This document shows, piece by piece, positions 27,557 to 34,720 of a stretch of DNA of 64,000 nucleotides. The position numbers were made by a program, and so were the translations under genes. The notes under the pieces are model-generated. The model was not told the DNA's origin and ran no database searches. It saw only the letters and a program-made list of their open reading frames with translations. The stretch spans positions 774,001-838,000 of the forward strand of contig NZ_JAEKEL010000001.1 in NCBI RefSeq assembly GCF_016651105.1. Direction: 5' to 3'. Source of the DNA: Pseudomonas sp. TH15 (GTDB taxonomy: Bacteria; Pseudomonadota; Gammaproteobacteria; Pseudomonadales; Pseudomonadaceae). Position 1 is the first letter of the stretch. Every line of letters starts with the position of its first letter.

Positions 27557-28228
27557 TCAGAGGTAGACCAGTTCGAAGGTCGCGGAACCATCGAGGGTAA
27601 TGTCTGAGCCGGTCGGCAGATCCTTGGCCGGGCCAACGACTGGAACGAGTGTCATTGGAAGGGTGTGGATGCGGCCATTGCTCGGGCCTTCAGCAATGCT
27701 GCGACCCCACGAATAATGCAGATAACCACCGCTGGAAGCGTCTTTGCCCACCAGTGTCGAAGTCGGCTGATTCCAGGTCGGCCCGCCAATTCCACCACCC
27801 TGCTGAAACATCAGGGCCATGGCCGCGCTATCGACCGTAGGCGTGCCATGACGCAAGCCATACCCGCCGATCTTCACGCCACTGGCAGCGCCCATGCCGT
27901 AGATGTACATGCTCTCTGCACGGCCATCGATGGTAATACCCTGCAGCTGGGTCGCCGCCTGGTTGTCATGCACTTTCACCGCCACCGGCACCTGACCGTT
28001 ACAGTTCATGCTCAGAGTGATGTTTTTCAGCTCTAGCTCGGTTTGCGTAGTGGCGTTCAGATCCGCCGCCGATACCTTGCCCAGATCGACCACGCTGCCG
28101 CCGGCAAAACTTGGCGTACACGCCGTAGGAATAATCGTGCCGCTAACCGTGAGGCTGGCACTTTCTGCGAGGGCAAAAACCGGCAACAACGAAGCCACCA
28201 CTGTGGCGCTGATGAATAGCTTTTTCAT
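27557..28228 (-). CDS. DUF1120 domain fimbrial protein, probable major subunit
   Basis: 223 residues with a signal peptide (to about residue 21, ALAES). The DUF1120 signature is clear (SLTVSGTIIPTACTPSF, then GGSVVDLGKVSAADLNAT). A cysteine pair (C37 and C in LSMNCNGQ) and an aromatic C-terminal strand (TFELVYL) fit donor-strand-type subunits. It is the first gene of the operon and, by place and by the hairpins behind it, probably the most abundant product. The ATG has GAGAGAG about 7 bases upstream. Confidence 0.85.
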   Translation of the reverse strand: MKKLFISATVVASLLPVFALAESASLTVSGTIIPTACTPSFAGGSVVDLGKVSAADLNATTQTELELKNITLSMNCNGQVPVAVKVHDNQAATQLQGITIDGRAESMYIYGMGAASGVKIGGYGLRHGTPTVDSAAMALMFQQGGGIGGPTWNQPTSTLVGKDASSGGYLHYSWGRSIAEGPSNGRIHTLPMTLVPVVGPAKDLPTGSDITLDGSATFELVYL

Positions 28229-28583
28229 GAGAAATTCTCTCTCCGTAAGAATTAAAAAACGACAGCAAGAAGCGCATTGTCTGGCGTGAAATAGCGAAAC
28301 TTCCTCCCTGACAACGCCCGGCCATTATTGCGATTCGCCCCTGTTTCCGATGTAAGACGAAGTTACAAAGCAACTAGAGAAAATTCGCCTGAGGCCGTAG
28401 CTGACAGGAGTAGGAGAAATGCCCTACTTCAAAAATTCTCATTTCCTGCCCTTCGGGCATTGCCTACACAGCGCTCGAATCGGGCTGTTCACGAAGGCAG
28501 ATTTTTCCTGAATCAACCGCAGCGGATGACGGTCATAACCCGTGCCATACTCCGATCCCTACTCACACGCGGAATGATCCGAC
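28229..28583. other. Intergenic region between the fimbrial operon and the phospholipase-D-like gene
   Basis: This is the divergent promoter region for both transcription units. It is less GC-rich than its surroundings. Visible elements are short hairpins (GTAGG/CCTAC at about 28411-28426; TGCCC/GGGCA at 28447-28459). No consensus promoter stands out by eye and no gene is seen. Confidence 0.45.
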
Positions 28584-30146
28584 TTGCGATCCAGCCCTCT
28601 CCTGCTTCTGATGCTCGTGTTGTCGCTCGCCGGCTGCGCCAGTGTCGATGTGCAACGTGAGCCCAGCCAGGCATTGCCGGCGGGCAACTCGGCCTTCGGT
28701 CGCTCAATCCAGGCCCTGGCCGCGCCCCATCAAGGGCAATCGGGCTTCCGCCTGCTTTCCAACAGCACCGAAGCCTTCATGGCTCGCGCCGAGTTGATCC
28801 GCAACGCACAGACCAGCCTCGATTTGCAGTACTACATCGTCCACGACGGCATCAGCACCCGCATGCTGGTGGAGGAATTGCTCCAGGCTGCAGATCGCGG
28901 CGTGCGGGTGCGGATCCTGCTCGATGACACCACCAGCGATGGTCTGGACCAAATCATTGCAACCCTGGCGGCACACCCGCAGATTCAGATCCGTCTGTTC
29001 AACCCGCTGCAACTGGGCCGCAGTACCGGCGTGACGCGAAACATGGGCCGGTTGTTCAACCTGTCGCTGCAACACCGGCGCATGCACAACAAGCTGTGGC
29101 TAGCGGACAACAGCGCGGCCATCGTCGGCGGACGCAATCTGGGCGATGAGTATTTCGATGCCGAGCCCAACCTGAATTTCACCGACATCGACATGCTCAG
29201 CGTCGGGCCGGTGGCTGAGCAGCTCGGCCACAGTTTCGACCAGTATTGGAACAGCGCCCTGAGCAAGCCGATCGACGAATTTCTCTCAAGTAAACCGACG
29301 GCCAAGGACCTGCAAAACACCCGTACGCGCCTGGAAGAATCCCTGGAGGAGACCCGCAAACAGAATCACGCGCTGTATCGGCAACTGATGACCTATACCA
29401 GGCATCCGCGCATGGACATCTGGCGCCAGGAGCTGATCTGGGCCTGGAACCAGGCACTGTGGGATGCACCGAGCAAGGTGCTGGCCAAGGGCGAACCCGA
29501 CCCGCGGTTATTGCTGACCACGCAGTTGGCACCTGAGCTCAACGGCGTCAGCAAAGAGCTGATCATGATTTCCGCCTACTTTGTGCCTGGCCAACCGGGG
29601 CTGGTGTACCTGACCGGCCGCGCCGATGCCGGGGTCTCGGTGAGTTTGCTGACCAACTCGCTGGAAGCCACCGATGTACCGGCGGTGCACGGCGGTTATG
29701 CGCCGTATCGCAAGGCGTTGCTGGAGCACGGCGTGAAGCTGTTCGAACTGCGGCGCCAGCCCGGCGCCGGTGGTGGCAGTAGTCCGCATCTGTTCCGGCG
29801 CTCGGCCTATCAGGGCTCGGATTCGAGCCTGCACAGCAAGGCGATGATCTTCGACCAGCAAAAATCCTTCATCGGCTCATTTAACTTCGATCCGCGTTCG
29901 GTGCTCTGGAACACCGAAGTCGGCGTGCTGGTTGACAGCCCGGAGCTGGCCGCGCGCTTGCGTGAACTGGCCGTGCAAGGCATGGCGCCGCCGCTGAGTT
30001 ATGAGGTAAAACTGGAAAACGGCCAGCTCGTCTGGGTCACCGAAGACAACGGCAAACTGCACACATTGACCAAGGAACCGGGGAATTGGTGGCGACGGTT
30101 CAATGCGTGGATGAGCACTACCGTGGGCCTGGAGCGGATGCTTTAA
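28584..30146 (+). CDS. Phospholipase D family lipoprotein (cardiolipin-synthase-like, ClsC type)
   Basis: 520 residues. The N-terminus is a lipoprotein signal with lipobox LAGC (cysteine at 18), so the protein is probably anchored in the outer or inner membrane facing the periplasm. Two HKD motifs are intact: HRRMHNKLWLADN followed by GGRN, and LHSKAMIFDQ followed by GSFNFDPRS. The layout matches ClsC-type cardiolipin synthases or periplasmic phosphatidyl transferases. The start is TTG at 28584; the next ATG would destroy the signal peptide. No partner such as YmdB is next to it. Confidence 0.85.
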   Translation: MRSSPLLLLMLVLSLAGCASVDVQREPSQALPAGNSAFGRSIQALAAPHQGQSGFRLLSNSTEAFMARAELIRNAQTSLDLQYYIVHDGISTRMLVEELLQAADRGVRVRILLDDTTSDGLDQIIATLAAHPQIQIRLFNPLQLGRSTGVTRNMGRLFNLSLQHRRMHNKLWLADNSAAIVGGRNLGDEYFDAEPNLNFTDIDMLSVGPVAEQLGHSFDQYWNSALSKPIDEFLSSKPTAKDLQNTRTRLEESLEETRKQNHALYRQLMTYTRHPRMDIWRQELIWAWNQALWDAPSKVLAKGEPDPRLLLTTQLAPELNGVSKELIMISAYFVPGQPGLVYLTGRADAGVSVSLLTNSLEATDVPAVHGGYAPYRKALLEHGVKLFELRRQPGAGGGSSPHLFRRSAYQGSDSSLHSKAMIFDQQKSFIGSFNFDPRSVLWNTEVGVLVDSPELAARLRELAVQGMAPPLSYEVKLENGQLVWVTEDNGKLHTLTKEPGNWWRRFNAWMSTTVGLERML

Positions 30147-30162
30147 CAGACAACCAAAACCC

Positions 30163-30255
30163 CTGTGGGAGCGAGCTTGCTCGCGATGAGGCCCTGTCAG
30201 TTAACAATGATGTTGACTGACACTCCGCCATCGCGAGCAAGCTCGCTCCCACAGG
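30163..30255. repeat. Inverted REP pair
   Basis: TGTGGGAGCGAGCTTGCTCG and its complement lie about 45 bases apart between converging genes (phospholipase D-like and MFS). Confidence 0.9.
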
Positions 30256-30257
30256 TT

Positions 30258-31403
30258 CTATGCAGGTTCGGCCACCGCGCCAAACGCGCCTTGGCGCATC
30301 AGCAAAATCACCAACCCCAACGCCCCGACCGCCATCAGCAACGGCAACGCATGCCCGCTGATCCACTGACTGCCGGCCCCGGCCGCCAATGGCCCGATCA
30401 GGCAGCCAATCCCCCATAGCTGCGCAATGTGGGCATTGGCCCGCACCAGCGCATCATCGCGATAGCGCTCGCCGATCAGGATCAGCGACAAGGTAAACAA
30501 ACCACCGGCACTCGCACCGAACAGCACCCACAGCGGCCAGATCAACAACGTATCGATCAGCAGCGGAATCGCCAGGCTCGACAGCAGCAGGACCACGGCG
30601 CACCCGGTGAACAACGTCCGCCGGGACAGTCGATCCGCCAGCGCACCGATGGGCAGTTGCAGCAAGGCATCGCCGACCACCACGGTGCTGACCATCGCCA
30701 AGGCGATCTCTGCGGTGAAGCCCTGTCGCAGGCAATACACTGGCAACAACGTCAGGATCATCGCTTCGAACGCGGCGAACAGCGACACCGCCCAGGCAAT
30801 CGCCGGCAAGCCCCGGCAGAAATTCAGCAAATCGCCGAAGGTCACGCTGCTGGCTTCGCTGCTCGGTGCACCGCTACGGCCCAGCAACAGCAACGGTGCC
30901 GTCAGCAGTAAACCGACGCCGACCCAAAAACCGTAATCCTGCTCGGTGCCCAGCGCGCCCAACAGCAACGGCCCGCCCAGTTGGCTCAACGCATAGCTGC
31001 TGCCATACAGCGCCACCAGTCGCCCGCGCCATTTCTCGACCACCAGTTGGTTGATCCAGCTTTCGCCGAGGATGAAGACGAGGGTCAGGATCACCCCGAT
31101 CATCAACCGCAACACCAGCCAGATCGGATAACTCGGTAGCAGCGCCAGCAAACCGATGGACACCGCCCCGGCCCACAGGCACAGACGCATCAGGTTGGCC
31201 GTACCGAAACGCGCCGCCAGGTGGCTGGAGATCTTCGCCCCCAGCAGCACACCGATGGCTGGCATGGCCGCCATCACACCAATCGCGAACGAACCGTAGC
31301 CCCAGTTTTCCAGGCGAAACGACACCAGCGGCATGCTGACACCCAGGGCCAGCCCGACACTCAAGACAGACGCCAACACGGCGAAATAAGTCGCCCAACG
31401 CAT
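30258..31403 (-). CDS. MFS family transporter
   Basis: 381 residues with about twelve hydrophobic segments and the two-bundle MFS layout. The charged loop between helices 2 and 3 is weakly conserved (SSHLAARFGTANLMRL); the equivalent in the second half is GALADRLSRRTLF. The substrate is unknown; small MFS proteins of this type often export drugs or sugars. ATG 31403 is preferred because AGGAG lies 8 bases upstream; a GTG 9 bases earlier would be too close. It is 180 bases from the aldehyde dehydrogenase gene on the same strand, with a REP pair between. Confidence 0.88.
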   Translation of the reverse strand: MRWATYFAVLASVLSVGLALGVSMPLVSFRLENWGYGSFAIGVMAAMPAIGVLLGAKISSHLAARFGTANLMRLCLWAGAVSIGLLALLPSYPIWLVLRLMIGVILTLVFILGESWINQLVVEKWRGRLVALYGSSYALSQLGGPLLLGALGTEQDYGFWVGVGLLLTAPLLLLGRSGAPSSEASSVTFGDLLNFCRGLPAIAWAVSLFAAFEAMILTLLPVYCLRQGFTAEIALAMVSTVVVGDALLQLPIGALADRLSRRTLFTGCAVVLLLSSLAIPLLIDTLLIWPLWVLFGASAGGLFTLSLILIGERYRDDALVRANAHIAQLWGIGCLIGPLAAGAGSQWISGHALPLLMAVGALGLVILLMRQGAFGAVAEPA

Positions 31404-31449
31404 GTTCCACACTCCTGTGGATATTATTATTCAGGCAACACAAAGCAAA

Positions 31450-31540
31450 TGTGGGAGCGGGCTTGCTCGCGAAGAGGCCATCACATCCAACATCATCGTT
31501 GGCTGTTACGGCGCCTTCGCGAGCAAGCCCGCTCCCACAA
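31450..31540. repeat. Inverted REP pair
   Basis: GTGGGAGCGGGCTTGCTCGC and its complement, between the aldehyde dehydrogenase gene and the MFS gene, which run in the same direction. Confidence 0.9.
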
Positions 31541-31591
31541 GGGATCTGCGTCGATCAGGAGCCCGATTGACTACCGGGCTCCGTCACTGGC

Positions 31592-33085
31592 TTACAACTT
31601 GATCCAGGTCGCCTTCAGTTCGGTGTATTTGTCGAACGCGTGCAGCGACTTGTCGCGACCGTTGCCCGACTGCTTGAAACCACCGAACGGTGCAGTCATG
31701 TCGCCGCCGTCGTACTGGTTGACCCAAACGCTACCAGCGCGCAGTGCCTTGGCGGTCAGGTGAGCCTTGGAAATGTCTTTGGTCCACACCGCAGCGGCCA
31801 AGCCGTATGGCGTGTCGTTGGCGATCTGGATAGCTTCCTCGGCGGTGTCGAAAGCAATGACCGACAACACCGGGCCAAAGATTTCTTCCTGGGCGATTTT
31901 CATCGCGTTGCTCACGCCGTCGAAAATCGTCGGCTCAACGTAGGTGCCACCGGTTTCCTGAAGAATGCGCTTGCCGCCAGCCACCAGTTTGGCGCCGTCG
32001 GTGTGACCGGATTCAATGTAGGACAACACGGTGTTCATCTGCTGGGTGTCCACCAGAGCGCCAACGTTGGTCGCCGGGTCCAGCGGGTTGCCCGGCTTCC
32101 AGGTTTTCAACGCTGCGATCACCAGCGGCAGGAAGGTGTCCTTGATCGAACGCTCGACCAGCAGACGCGAACCGGCGGTGCAGACTTCGCCCTGGTTGAA
32201 GGCGATGGCGCCGGCAGCCGACTCAGCGGCGGCTTGCAGGTCTGGGGCATCGGCGAACACGATGTTCGGGCTCTTGCCGCCGGCTTCGAGCCAGACGCGT
32301 TTCATGTTCGATTCGCCGGAGTAGATCAGCAGTTGCTTGGCGATCTTGGTCGAACCGGTGAACACCAGGGTGTCCACGTCGTTGTGCAGGGCCAGGGCCT
32401 TGCCGACGGTGTGGCCATAACCTGGCAGGACGTTCAGCACGCCTTTCGGGATACCGGCTTCAACCGCCAGTGCGGCGATGCGGATGGCGGTCAGCGGCGA
32501 TTTTTCAGACGGCTTGAGGACCACCGAGTTACCGGTGGACAGCGCCGGGCCGAGTTTCCAGCAGGCCATCATCAACGGGAAGTTCCACGGCACGATGGCT
32601 GCGACCACACCCACCGGCTCACGGGTCACCAGACCCAACTGATCGTGCGGGGTAGCGGCGACTTCGTCGTAGATCTTGTCGATGGCTTCACCGCTCCAGC
32701 TCAAGGCTTGCGCCGCGCCGGGAACGTCGATGTACAGGGAATCGCTGATCGGCTTGCCCATGTCCAGGGTTTCAAGCAGGGCCAGCTCTTCGGCGTGCTG
32801 TTTCAGCAGGCCGGCGAAACGGATCATGGTGGCTTTGCGTTTGGTCGGCGCCAGGCGCGACCACGCGCCGGAATTGAAGGTGGCGCGGGCGTTTTCCACA
32901 GCGCGCTGGGCATCGGCGGCGTCACAGCTGGCGATCTTGCCCAGCAGACGGCCATCGACCGGGCTGATGCACTCGAAGGTCTCACTGGAGACGGCATCGG
33001 TGTATTCGCCATTGATATAGGCGCGGCCTTCGATCTTCAGATCGCGAGCCCGTTGTTCCCAGTCGGCACGAGTCAGGGTGGTCAT
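31592..33085 (-). CDS. kauB: Aldehyde dehydrogenase, KauB/PauC/PuuC type
   Basis: 497 residues of the NAD(P)-dependent aldehyde dehydrogenase family. The catalytic cysteine is near 302 in FNQGEVCTAGSR, the general-base glutamate near 268 in LEAGGKSPN, and the oxyanion asparagine in VPWNFP. It closely resembles the Pseudomonas enzyme (PA5312) that oxidises 4-guanidinobutyraldehyde and gamma-glutamyl-aminobutyraldehyde, products of arginine and polyamine breakdown. It fits with PauR and the PuuB-like oxidase upstream. GAGGAGG precedes the ATG, and an AACAAGAG stretch just before it resembles an Hfq/Crc target. Confidence 0.92.
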   Translation of the reverse strand: MTTLTRADWEQRARDLKIEGRAYINGEYTDAVSSETFECISPVDGRLLGKIASCDAADAQRAVENARATFNSGAWSRLAPTKRKATMIRFAGLLKQHAEELALLETLDMGKPISDSLYIDVPGAAQALSWSGEAIDKIYDEVAATPHDQLGLVTREPVGVVAAIVPWNFPLMMACWKLGPALSTGNSVVLKPSEKSPLTAIRIAALAVEAGIPKGVLNVLPGYGHTVGKALALHNDVDTLVFTGSTKIAKQLLIYSGESNMKRVWLEAGGKSPNIVFADAPDLQAAAESAAGAIAFNQGEVCTAGSRLLVERSIKDTFLPLVIAALKTWKPGNPLDPATNVGALVDTQQMNTVLSYIESGHTDGAKLVAGGKRILQETGGTYVEPTIFDGVSNAMKIAQEEIFGPVLSVIAFDTAEEAIQIANDTPYGLAAAVWTKDISKAHLTAKALRAGSVWVNQYDGGDMTAPFGGFKQSGNGRDKSLHAFDKYTELKATWIKL

Positions 33086-33321
33086 ACGAGTGTCCTCCTC
33101 TTGTTGAATACGAGTGCCCCGCGTTCTTCGCGGGTGCTGTCAGGAATTCTGCCCGGCCAGCCTGCTATCGGCCCAAGGCACCTGCCACCCTAAACCAGTG
33201 GCCGGGGTTGTATCAATATATTTGACACAAGGTCGGCAAACGGCCTTGCAGTGTTCATTTTAATAAACATAGACTTTGGGTCTTTTCAGCCATCGCGCCG
33301 CAATCACGGGGAATTACAACA

Positions 33322-33684
33322 ATGAATATCCAGGATGTCGTCGACTTCAGCCAAGCCACCACGCAGCCTGATCGCTATCGGCCAGACCCGGCAAAAGTCC
33401 TCAAGGGCGACCCAGAGCAAGCGGTGTACAACCACTACAACAGCCCGTGCGGCCAGATGAGCGCCGGCGTGTGGGAAGGCGAAATTGGCCAGTGGCTGGT
33501 GAATTACACCGAGCATGAATACTGCGAGATTGTTCAGGGCGTGTCGGTGCTGCGCGATAACGATGGCAACAGCAAAACGCTACGGGCGGGTGATCGCTTT
33601 GTCATTCCGGCGGGCTTCCGGGGTACGTGGGAAGTGCTGGAGGCGTGCCGCAAGATTTATGTGGTGTTTGAACAGAAGGCTTGA
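33322..33684 (+). CDS. Small cupin protein (DUF861/EutQ-like)
   Basis: 120 residues forming a single cupin domain (about 30-116), with WLVNYTEHEYCEIVQG and a second motif GDRFVIPAGFRGTWEV. Such small cupins are often found with polyamine and amino acid catabolic genes, but their function is not established. It is divergent from the aldehyde dehydrogenase gene, sharing about 236 bases of upstream DNA, so joint control by PauR is possible. An ACAACAA stretch lies directly before the ATG. Confidence 0.82.
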   Translation: MNIQDVVDFSQATTQPDRYRPDPAKVLKGDPEQAVYNHYNSPCGQMSAGVWEGEIGQWLVNYTEHEYCEIVQGVSVLRDNDGNSKTLRAGDRFVIPAGFRGTWEVLEACRKIYVVFEQKA

Positions 33685-33706
33685 GGATTTGTGTTGCCTG
33701 GGCCGG

Positions 33707-33790
33707 CCTCATCGCGAGCAAGCTCGCTCCCACAGGAGATTTGCGTCGATCATAAAACCTGTGGGAGCGAGCTTGCTCGCGATGAGGGCC
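33707..33790. repeat. Inverted REP pair, tail-to-tail
   Basis: CATCGCGAGCAAGCTCGCTC and its complement about 35 bases apart, behind the cupin gene. Confidence 0.9.
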
Positions 33791-33819
33791 TGACAGGCAA
33801 CGCATAACCCACAGGCAAC

Positions 33820-33854
33820 AAAAAAGGCCCGTATCTCGCGATACGGGCCTTTTT
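33820..33854. terminator. Bidirectional intrinsic terminator between the cupin gene and rpmG
   Basis: A perfect 10-bp stem GGCCCGTATC/GATACGGGCC with a TCGC loop, with A6 on one side and T5 on the other. It would end both the cupin and the rpmB-rpmG transcripts. Confidence 0.9.
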
Positions 33855-33873
33855 CATAAGTCGGAAAAATCAA

Positions 33874-34029
33874 TTACTTGATTTTGCCTTCCTTGTAGAT
33901 CACGTGCTTACGAACAACCGGATCAAATTTCTTGATCTCGATTTTGTCCGGAGTAGTACGCTTGTTTTTGTCGGTAGTGTAGAAGTGACCAGTACCGGCG
34001 CTCGAAATCAAACGAATCAATTCACGCAT
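33874..34029 (-). CDS. rpmG: 50S ribosomal protein L33
   Basis: 51 residues, [19 protein letters not shown] at the start and YKEGKIK at the end, the standard length for a gammaproteobacterial L33. It lacks the two CxxC pairs, so it is the zinc-free (C-minus) form. It is 11 bases downstream of rpmB and forms an operon with it. A GGGAGC-type ribosome binding site precedes the ATG. Confidence 0.97.
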   Translation of the reverse strand: MRELIRLISSAGTGHFYTTDKNKRTTPDKIEIKKFDPVVRKHVIYKEGKIK

Positions 34030-34040
34030 GATTAGCTCCC

Positions 34041-34274
34041 TTAGATCTTGCCGGCTTTGCGGATTTCGGCCAGCACGACAGTGATGCCACGCTTGTCGAT
34101 AATACGCATGCCTTTGGCAGATACGCGCAGACGCACGAAACGTTTCTCTTCTTCAACCCAGAAGCGGTGATGCTGCAGGTTCGGCAGGAAACGACGACGG
34201 GTTTTGTTGTTTGCGTGGGAAATGTTATTCCCAGTCACCGGACCCTTACCGGTAACTTGACATACTCTCGACAT
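34041..34274 (-). CDS. rpmB: 50S ribosomal protein L28
   Basis: 77 residues beginning [17 protein letters not shown], the usual L28 sequence and length. It has one cysteine only, so it is not the four-cysteine zinc form. It is first in the rpmB-rpmG operon. GAGGG precedes the ATG by about 9 bases, and a hairpin CCAACCC/GGGTTGG (34300-34318) lies in the leader. Confidence 0.97.
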   Translation of the reverse strand: MSRVCQVTGKGPVTGNNISHANNKTRRRFLPNLQHHRFWVEEEKRFVRLRVSAKGMRIIDKRGITVVLAEIRKAGKI

Positions 34275-34422
34275 GCCTCAGCCCTCTAAAACCACATGCC
34301 CAACCCGGCATGGGTTGGCCGCTTAATCTCTCAGTCATTTGGCGCCAGGCGCCGCGTTTCTTTAGAGGTCTTACCGGCTACACCTACAGTGAAGGAACCG
34401 GGCCCCTAGAAAAGAGCGCTGC

Positions 34423-34451
34423 TTTATACCAGAAAGACCTCAGAGCAACAA
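34423..34451 (-). promoter_or_regulatory. Probable sigma-70 promoter of rpmB-rpmG
   Basis: Read on the minus strand: -35 TTGTTG (34451-34446), 17-base spacer, -10 TATAAA (34428-34423). This would give a leader of about 140 bases before rpmB. Confidence 0.55.
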
Positions 34452-34606
34452 CATTCAGTGTGCGATGAATTCACAAAAAGCCCATTTTCCTGGCCACGAG
34501 CGCCTTGGACAAAGGCTATCGTCGATGGTGACCGCTCGTCGCAGAGCATCGGCCAACACGCCAATTCGAAGGTTTCCTCATCCACCGCACAACCAAAACT
34601 GGCGCC

Positions 34607-34672
34607 TATAGTCCCCCCAAAATGAAAAAGGGGATAGTCATTTGCAAAAGAGCCCACTAGGGTAGGCCTTTT
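34607..34672 (+). ncRNA. Candidate small RNA in the rpmB / peptide-binding-protein gap (PhrD position)
   Basis: The 445-base gap 34275-34720 has no gene. Within it, a -10-like TATAGT (34607-34612) is followed by CCCC-AAAATGAAAAA-GGGG and then a terminator-like hairpin GCCCAC/GTAGGC (34652-34667, one mismatch) with CTTTT. This would make a transcript of about 55-60 bases. The -35 match is poor. From memory, P. aeruginosa has the small RNA PhrD between the orthologous genes (PA5316 and PA5317); I cannot compare sequences. Confidence 0.3.
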
Positions 34673-34720
34673 CCAGACTGCACTTGCAGATGGGCCTTCG
34701 ATCTGTAAAGGAATCCGACC

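Noticed and set aside
33707..33790. CRISPR-like repeated sequence at several places (GAGCGRGCTTGCTCGCGA)
   Set aside because: These are isolated REP pairs between genes, without regular spacing, spacers or cas genes.
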